Assembly (NCBI GenBank): GCA_000727475.1
Contig: KL647292.1
Location: forward strand, 576,213-640,212
Source of the DNA: Sarcocystis neurona
Taxonomy: Eukaryota; Apicomplexa; Conoidasida; Eucoccidiorida; Sarcocystidae
DNA length: 64,000 nt
Direction: 5' to 3'
Numbering within the stretch: the first letter of the stretch is position 1; every line of letters begins with the position of its first letter. Below the pieces are notes generated by a model. The model did not search any database, had not been told where the DNA came from, and saw only the letters and a program-made list of their open reading frames with translations. The position numbers and the translations under genes were made by a program. Below are positions 57,401 through 64,000 of this stretch, piece by piece.

Positions 57401-58541
57401 TAGTGGATTTTCTATTTGGAGAGAGACCTGCGTGCATCCGTACAGGCCCCTGCCAGTGTGTATATATATATGTATATTCTCTGCAAATGTATATGCATGC
57501 ACATAGAATGTTCGTCGGTTAACAGATGTCCACATGGTGTACAACTGCACAAGCGCATTGCGGGTATGCTCAAAAGCGCATACGCGTGGACATATGGTAA
57601 GGCAGAGGGCTACCCAGTATACGCCACACACTTGTACGCTTGCCTACCGTGCTTGTACATACATATATATATATACATATATATATACATATATATATAT
57701 ATGTATGCATGTATGTGAATATGTGTGTATTTATTCTAGATAAATATATATATATATATACATGTCTATTTGTTCAAGATATATATATATATATGTCCGT
57801 GTCCTGCACGCGCTGTGTCAAAGCCGGAGTCCTCTGCATTACAGAGAGGCTTTGTACGTAGAAAACTTGCATCTGCGACTCTGTATGTCCGTTCAGGGAT
57901 GTTCTCAGAGGCGTGCCCAGATGAGGGGGAAGAGACAGAGAGAAAGAGGTAGAGAGACAAAAAGAGAGAAGGACTGAAGCGCAGACAAAGACAGATGTGT
58001 GCATATATAGAGGAAGAGGAAAGCAAGAGAGAAAGGCCGTGGGGTTTTCTACTGCGAACGACAGGTATGCGCAAACATACGAGGAAAGGAGACAAAGGAA
58101 AAAAAGTCGTCTGCTGTTCTAGTGCGCAAGATATGTGCACCCTCACAAGGAGGGGAGAGGAAGAGAGAAGAAATTTGTTTGCTGTTCTCCTGTGTTGCGG
58201 GTGTGGCTGACCTGTTTTAGCACAGAGCTGGAATTCTTTCGAGCGAGACTTGATCCCCTTATTCTTCGCCGCTTGTCGAAGCTTCTCTGCAAACCAAATT
58301 CCCAGAGGCTGGTCAGTCCCTGTCTCGTCAAGGCTCGGCAGCACGTCCTGCGTCGCAGCTCTCACAAGGCGGTACACCTCTGCGATGGCAGTAGCAGTCG
58401 CGCAGAGAAAGGCAAGTGTCTGGTCTCTCGTTTTTTCATCAGGAATATTCAAAGACGTCACGGCGTGCACCAGTTGCCGCAGGCCGTGTAGCCGCAAGTC
58501 TGCCGTTGTCACCCGGAAGCGCAGTTCTCCTGGGACGCAAG
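54469..58541 (-). CDS. Hypothetical protein with Ala/Pro/Glu repeats, minus strand, 5' incomplete model
   Basis: The secure part is the last exon, 55451-54469. It has a CTGTCTCTTCTCAG acceptor and encodes about 326 residues: a conserved-looking start (YRIAAPVISPVAALG), a Pro/Glu/Ser-rich middle with three ETAG(M/A/G)PETAG-like repeats, then a helical domain (LIHAMHVIMFRLRCTLQHS and on). If it is the only exon, translation would begin at ATG 55434 (321 aa). Three upstream segments keep phase into it: 58541-58212 (CTATTTGAACAG acceptor, very high GC3, encodes LRLHGLRQLVHAVTSLNI), 57880-57810 and 57214-57133. The chained model gives at least 487 residues. The first segment lacks an ATG, so more 5' sequence is expected. 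No family was recognised. The 58541-58212 exon is strong; the two small middle exons are tentative. Confidence 0.55.
55452..57132. other. Purine-rich (plus-strand) tract, probable intron
   Basis: From 55455 to 56200 the plus strand is nearly all purine, i.e. a roughly 750-bp pyrimidine tract on the minus sense strand leading to the acceptor at 55452. It is followed by AT/GT microsatellites at about 56395-56625. A minus segment at about 56907-56872 ending CCCAG|GTGTGTG could be another small exon. Confidence 0.45.
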
Positions 58542-58850
58542 CTGTTCAAATAGCAGAGACAGAGGAAAACAAGGCAGCAGCAACGAAGACACTAGCAGAC
58601 ATCCGTAAGTCTTCCTCTCTGTGTACCGTTCTCTGTCTATCTCTCTCAGTCCCAATAAATGTACGTATATATTTGACACCATTTATGCGTACATATATGT
58701 ACATATGTGTAACACCATGCATACGTACATACATGTGCATGTTTTTCAACGTGAAATCTCTGCCTTGCGCTGTATAGAGAGATACACATCAGTATACGGA
58801 GAGAGCCGCTCGTATACGTACACATTTCTTTCTTTCTGGGGAAGTCGAAG

Positions 58851-59950
58851 ATGGACACAAGTTCTTCCTCCGGGCGGATAATTTTGCTTCGTTTCTTGGC
58901 CCCTACCTATGTGTGTGCATACAACTCCTTTTCTGTTTTCTGTCTCCCTGTGCGCTACAAGCTGTTTCTTCGCAGCCCTGCTGGAAAGTTCAAATAGAGT
59001 CTCTTGGCCGCTTCCTTCGGAGCTTCACGAGGAACTCCCGAGCGGGGTGTCTCCGGTGGACGAAAACAACAAGACGAAGAAGAGTTGCGGCAGGAGGCAC
59101 TTTGGTGGAAGTTGCAGCTGTCGACGTGACAGCAGCTCAACGAGAAAAAGTCGCCAGTTTTCGAATGGTATGCGTCTCCTTTTGCAGTTAAGAAACACGA
59201 GACAAGAGGAAGACGGAAGGAGCAAATGACAAGAGGAAGACCTCTTCTTGTCTCTTCTTCCTGGCAAAGTTTTCTTCTTACATCTCATTGTCTTCCTTCT
59301 GCACCATCAATAGAAAGAAGACACGTGGTGCAAAGCAGACCGAGAAAACGAATTATACGCAGGCCGGAGGCAAAGCTGTCCTTGTCGCCGCTGCTGTAGC
59401 TGTAGTCTACTCTGACGTCGACGATATGTGTGTACCTGTGAATGCAGACGTATCTCTGTCTTTATGTGCTTATATTAATATAACGCAGTTGATATTAAAT
59501 ACACATCTATATATGTGTATGTGTAGCCTGGTAGAACACCGTCTAAGGAGTAATACATGTTCACATACACAGAGCGCCTTACCTCGATACATGACTTTTA
59601 TTTGTGTGTGTACCACGTAGTAGTACCTACTGTTCAGTTTACACCTAGAAGAATGAACTGACTCACGAAGAACTCCTTGCGAAAGGAAGGCGAGAGAGAC
59701 AGGAAGAGGCACCTGGTAGTTTCTGCCTTTCGAACGGTTGACGGCTGCGGGAATATCTTCGAAAGAAGAAAAAAAGGGAAATTTTTTGTTTCCCTGCTGT
59801 GCTGTAGTGGCTGGGTGTCACCTTCAAGGTTCGCTCCGTATTCTCTCTGTGCCTTCTCTTGTTGCCTCCCTCTTACACCCGTTTTTTCGTACGGAAGCCT
59901 TCTCTGTTGACTTTCCGGCTTCAGGTGTAGATGCACCCGAAGAGGCGTTC
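58851..59950 (+). CDS. Tentative plus-strand gene, partial exon set
   Basis: The most convincing exons are 59649-59715 (AAG start, encodes NELTHEELLAKGRRERQEEAP, G|GTAGTT donor) and 59925-59950 (after a long pyrimidine tract ending GGCTTCAG). They join in phase to give the EEAP-G-VDAPEE junction. Upstream, ATG 58851 in an AAGATGG context opens a basic/hydrophobic N-terminus (GRIILLRFLAPTY). The segment from 58976 to 59059 or 59167 lies behind a CTGTTTCTTCGCAG acceptor, and 59314-59408 behind an ATCAATAG acceptor. Several frames are open in the middle exons, so the exact joins are unclear. The N-terminus could be a mitochondrial presequence. The 3' end was not found. No family was recognised. 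Confidence 0.35.
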
Positions 59951-60980
59951 GTAGACTTCTTCCCGTTTCTCTGTTGTCCAGTTTGCCCCCTCTCGCACTT
60001 TCTTTCGTCGTTTCTCAGCCTTTTCTTCTGTTTGTCGTCGGGATCGCTATGGTGAACATAGATTTAAAGACGCAGACGGGAGTATGTGTGTACCGGTAAC
60101 TATACACATATGTATTTATATGCGTATCTGTTTGCGTATCTCTTCTTACGTAGTGCCTGTGCGCAGACACATGCTAGGGGGAATGACATTTAAAAAGAGT
60201 TTGTTCTTTTCCTCCTTCTATCTTCGCCCTCTACTTCATCCTCTCCTCTTCCGATTCTTCCGTCAAGAACATGCACTCCCTTGGTCTCGGGCCTTCTTTC
60301 TTCTTTCCCTTCTCATTATTCCTCAATTTCGTTTCCTGTCACTCTCTGTTAACTCAAAGCACCTTCTGCACCCCGAGCAATTTGGTGCTCTCGCTTCGCT
60401 TGTTACCCGCCGTGTGTCTTTTCCTCTCGAAAAAATTCCATTTCTGCCAGAGTACTTCTTCTTCATTGACTCACACGGTGCAGCACCCCCTTTGGCTTAT
60501 CTTACCTCCGAAGACTTTCTTCTATCCCTCCTTTCCATTTGCCACTTTCTGTACACAACCACTGCTGTATAACTGTATATCCCTACTTACTCAAATATAT
60601 GTATACACAGATATATGTATATATATGTATGTGTCGCGTATATATACTCGTAGGTAGATCCATGTAAACCTATGAAGACATGCCCACGTGCCCATATATA
60701 TGTATATATACCTACACAAAAAAAGTCATATGAAGCCATGCGTGCGTACTCGTGTGCCTGTACATATATATATATATGTATATGTGGATATATATGGGTA
60801 CATGTTTCTACATGTGTGTGCTCACTTATATACACTGAGGCGTGTATCCTCACGTGCACCTACTGCTGTCGTATTGTTTTACTAGTTTACTGGCACACAG
60901 AGTTATGCGTCTCCTCTTTCTCGATATACATCTAAGTACACATTCAAGTATGTGTATTTCTCTTGCTGTAGAGAAAGATA
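59951..60980. other. Pyrimidine-rich tract and microsatellites between convergent genes
   Basis: The plus strand is pyrimidine-rich from 60200 to 60560, consistent with intron of the plus-strand gene, followed by AT/GT microsatellites (60590-60830). A CTTGCTGTAG acceptor-like site at 60960-60969 leads to six codons and a TGA on the plus strand. It could be a terminal exon facing the end of the minus-strand gene at 60981. Confidence 0.35.
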
Positions 60981-63922
60981 CTATCGGTGTGATTTGGCTT
61001 GACTTTTGCGTATCTTGTCCTTACTTTTATATGAGAAAATATAAGGAACAAGGCCGGAGGCGCTGGTAGCCACAGCAGGTTGAGATTCTCCGGCTGCTTT
61101 GGGAGGCTCGTTTGGAAGTTTGCTTTTCTTCTCGCGTTTTCTTTTGAAACGAAACAACTTGTCGTCGAGTGTGTCGGCTGCAGCCACTCGTTCTTTCGAA
61201 CCTTGCGACAAGAAGGACGTCTCTCTACGCATTTTCCTTTGCCCCTCTTCATCAGAATTAGTTTCTCTTTCGTCTGGGCAATTTTTGCATTTCTCCTGTT
61301 GCCGGGTCTCCTCTTGAAGTGCGGAGAAACCTGGTTGCTCTTTTTTCTCTCTGCCTTCTTGATCTTCTCGTGTTTCTTCTTCTTCTGCCCCCTCTTCTTT
61401 TTTTGTTTCTGGTTCCGCTCCTTCGCGCTCCCCTTCCCTACTGGTAGGGCTTGTCAATTCCTTGGGGCTTTGAAAAGGAAATATCTCACCCGTGCACTCC
61501 CCAACCTCCTCTGCCCTTGTTTCGATGAAAGAAGGCTTCTTTCTTCCTCCTCCTTTTCCCTCTCTAATTTCCCTTCCATCTCCTCCTGTTTCGATCTCCG
61601 TGCCTTTCTCTTCCAGATCTTCTCTTTCTTCAAGTCCAAAAGCAAGAGCTTCCGAAGAACGCGTTCTCATTCCCGTCTCTTTGTTCTGTAAAAAAGAGAC
61701 TCCGTTTTTCTTTTCCTCCTTCTCTTCCCCTTTCCCCTTTCCTTCTCTTTTTCCCCCTCCTCTTGCCCAGTACTCTTTTTCCGTTTCCTCCCAGGTCTCA
61801 TTTTCCTTGACCCTCCTGGTCCCAAGCGCTCTTTCGGCTGTCACTCTTTCTAAAAATTCTCCTTTTCCCCGCTCCTCCACCAGTGAAACCGTTCCCCTCT
61901 CCGGTCCTCCCAAAGAAAAAACATTTCTCTTCACTTTACCTTCTCTTCTACGTTTTCGTCCGCTTTTTGCCTGTTCCTTTGCTTCGCTTTCTTCTTTCTC
62001 TCTCTCTTGTTCCAGAAGAGAAAAATCTGCGTCTTCTCCTTCCCCTTCTGTCTTTCCTTTTTCCCCTTTTCCCTTCGTTTCCGCTTTCGTCCGTTCACTA
62101 CCTTTTCCTGAGTGATCTTTTTCTTCTTCTTCTTCTTCTCCAGGCCCTTCTTCTTCTGGTGCAGCAAATGTGCTGGAAAACTCCACAGTGTTTTCATGAA
62201 GAGGTTGTATATCTGGGTAGCCGTCTTCTTCGTTCATATCTAACAAGGGGTGAAGAAGGACCTTTCGGAAGTCATCTTCAAACAAAATGATCCTTCCGTC
62301 TCCATCCTTTTCCCTGTCAAAAATCCCTCTGAAAGGTCCTCCTACTGCATCTTTTGCCGTCGAGCCGTCACTCGCTGCTGTTGCTAGTAAGCTGCTGCTG
62401 CCTACTCTTTCTTTGAGTTCTAGAGACGAGACAAGAAGCATGGCCCAGTTCAGAAAAGGGAAGAGAAGCAACAACTCAGAAGAAGGGAGAGAAGGACAGA
62501 GACGCGAAAGGTGCAGAAAAGACCTCATTGTACCCACGTAAAAGTCTGTTCTACTGCAGGCGTGACTTGGAAGACGAAAAGCCGTATGCGCGGTCTTTGC
62601 CAAGAGTATGCGCAGGGAAGCACTTGGTTTATATATCTGTGAAAATAGGTCCCCCAGTAAAGACGATCTACGGGATGTAGTGTGGACGCGAGTTCTATAC
62701 AGCCGAAGAGAAGGTGCTCCTGTGTGCGTGACTCTACACATATATATATATATGTGTATGTCTCTTTGAGTACGGGTGTATGTCTGCTTGCATAGGTGCG
62801 TACACACGTTCACATAGGGGCGTACAAATGTCCACGTATATATATATACATGTTCAGAAACATGCAAGCGTATAACAGTCGAAATTAGAATTGTTAGTAG
62901 AATTGTTAGCGCCCGTAGTGCGCGTCTAATATACGTGTTTGTATATAGAGAGACATACGCGTATATACGCAGATCAACGTAGTGGTGGCCCAGGACTAAC
63001 AAATCAGGCGCGCACACACACACACACACACACAGAGCAGACACAACAAAAAAATATGCACCGGTGACTAGGCCCAAGAGGCTATTATTTTCTTTTGGGT
63101 AAAGACAGAAGCATTTCTAGGTGTGTACTTCATTGGACCTCGCAGGGAATCTTGCGCGCATCTTTGTCGAGAAAGCTTCGTCATGTCTTCATTTAGAGAC
63201 AGAACTGCAATGAGAAAACCAGGAATGAAAAAATGACCTATGCAGCGTTTACTTGTATATTAGTATATCTGAGCACACAAGCAGTCTACAGCAGTGTTTT
63301 TCCTCCAGAAGAGGCGTACGCGAGATACAGCGACAGCCGCTTTTCTCTAGGAAAGCAGAGGGTTCTTCTAAAAATTCTTCCCTAGTTTTTCGCCAGCGTG
63401 CAGTAGCAACGCTCTAAGCTGAGACCGGGTGGTCACACGCATTTGGCAGATAACAGATCATCAATATTTGCTGACTGGTGGCCATGCACCAATACGCAAA
63501 CATCTACTATGAAGCTTATACAAAGGTGTATATATATATATATATTTAGGTAACCACCTCTGCACCCAGCACAATATATATTGACTAATATATCGTAGAG
63601 TGCGAGTCCAGAGTTCTCACGTACAACTGTGGGTAGACAGATATAAAAAGGTGTACACCTATATATATGTATCAGTATGTATGTTTGTATGTAGTGCACA
63701 TTCAACAGTAAAATCTACCATTTCGCATATTCTACATCGATTTCTGGTCATAACGTATGAATATACATATATATGTGTAATCACATATGTAGATACGTGT
63801 GTAATTATTTGTTTGCACATGACCTAGTGCACAACCTGAATATACACAAAACGACGCACACACGAACTTGATGTGTATACGCCTAAAATGTGCAAGTGTG
63901 CCTATTTTACGAGAGAGCGCCG
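60981..63922 (-). CDS. Glu/Lys-rich EF-hand protein, 5' end outside the window
   Basis: Exons 63346-63290, 63204-63139 and 62419-60981 join in phase, and a 12-bp microexon at 63922-63911 may precede them. The large last exon encodes 478 residues. Near its start is an EF-hand-like loop, EKDGDGRIILFE (Glu at position 1, Asp 3 and 5, Gly 6, Ile 8, Glu 12) flanked by FRGIF and DDFRKVLL. A degenerate second loop follows (DMNEEDGYPDI). The rest is extremely Glu/Lys/Arg/Gly-rich, with a basic end (FKRKREKKSK). This suggests calcium binding, but one loop is degenerate and the pair is isolated. If read as one unspliced frame from ATG 62528, the product gains an apparent signal peptide (515 aa). That stretch is nearly pure pyrimidine ending TCTCTAG, which fits an intron end better. 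The upstream exons encode LNEDMTKLSRQRCAQDSLR and CRCISRTPLLEEKHC. Confidence 0.6.
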
Positions 63923-64000
63923 CTGGAAAGAAAAAGAAAGAAAAAGAAGACTTGACGCAACGTCACACGGAGGCATGCCATTGCACAACACGTATCTATA
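63347..64000. other. Right edge: intron of the EF-hand gene
   Basis: AT/GT microsatellites occur at 63525-63545 and 63750-63800. On the minus strand the run CTTCTTTTTCTTTCTTTTTCTTTCCAG (63949-63923) is the strongest acceptor in this part. The sequence after it is open to about 63840, so a longer exon than the 12-bp one is also possible. Confidence 0.35.

Noticed and set aside
58480..58603. Plus-strand segment TEENKAAATKTLADI ending at a GTAAGT donor
   Set aside because: It is the reverse complement of the pyrimidine tract leading to the strong minus-strand acceptor at 58542. The minus exon beyond it has much better codon composition.
1..64000. tRNA, rRNA, CRISPR arrays, insertion sequences, viral or toxin genes
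   Set aside because: I looked for them and saw none. The direct repeats found are simple tandem minisatellites, and there is no transposase, reverse transcriptase or spacer-repeat pattern.

Overview
The window looks like nuclear DNA of a coccidian apicomplexan (Toxoplasma/Cystoisospora/Sarcocystis type). Genes are split into many small exons with GT-AG introns. Introns carry pyrimidine-rich sense strands, (TA)n and (CA)n microsatellites and GCATGC words, and coding exons are rich in G/C at third codon positions. The proteins recognised are a mitochondrial citrate synthase, an inner-membrane-peptidase-type S26 protease and a DWNN-RING protein of the RBBP6/Mpe1 family. The species cannot be fixed from the sequence alone. 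No rRNA, tRNA, CRISPR array or intact transposon was recognised.

Layout. 1-8.8 kb: one clear exon of an S26 signal-peptidase-like gene (+) in otherwise gene-poor, repeat-rich DNA. 8.8-26.0 kb: six gene models, all on the minus strand. They are a short secreted Tyr-rich protein, an 11-exon membrane protein, a coiled-coil protein, the single-exon DWNN-RING protein, and two small two-exon genes. 26.1-48.1 kb: the 12-exon citrate synthase (+), spread over 22 kb, with one GC-AG intron and many intronic tandem repeats. Its first ATG lies only 105 bp from the start of the preceding minus-strand gene. 48.6-53 kb: a 4-exon minus gene and a 7-exon plus gene, head to head across 181 bp. 54.5-58.5 kb: a minus gene with a repeat-bearing final exon. 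58.9-60 kb: a tentative plus-strand gene. 61-64 kb: a minus-strand Glu/Lys-rich EF-hand gene that runs off the right edge.

Most multi-exon models were built by hand. I joined open, GC3-rich segments bounded by plausible splice sites and checked that the phase is kept at every junction. Exons recognised by homology (citrate synthase, S26 peptidase, DWNN-RING) are firm. The other joins are consistent but unproven until transcript data are seen. Apart from citrate synthase and the DWNN-RING protein, the genes show no obvious shared pathway.
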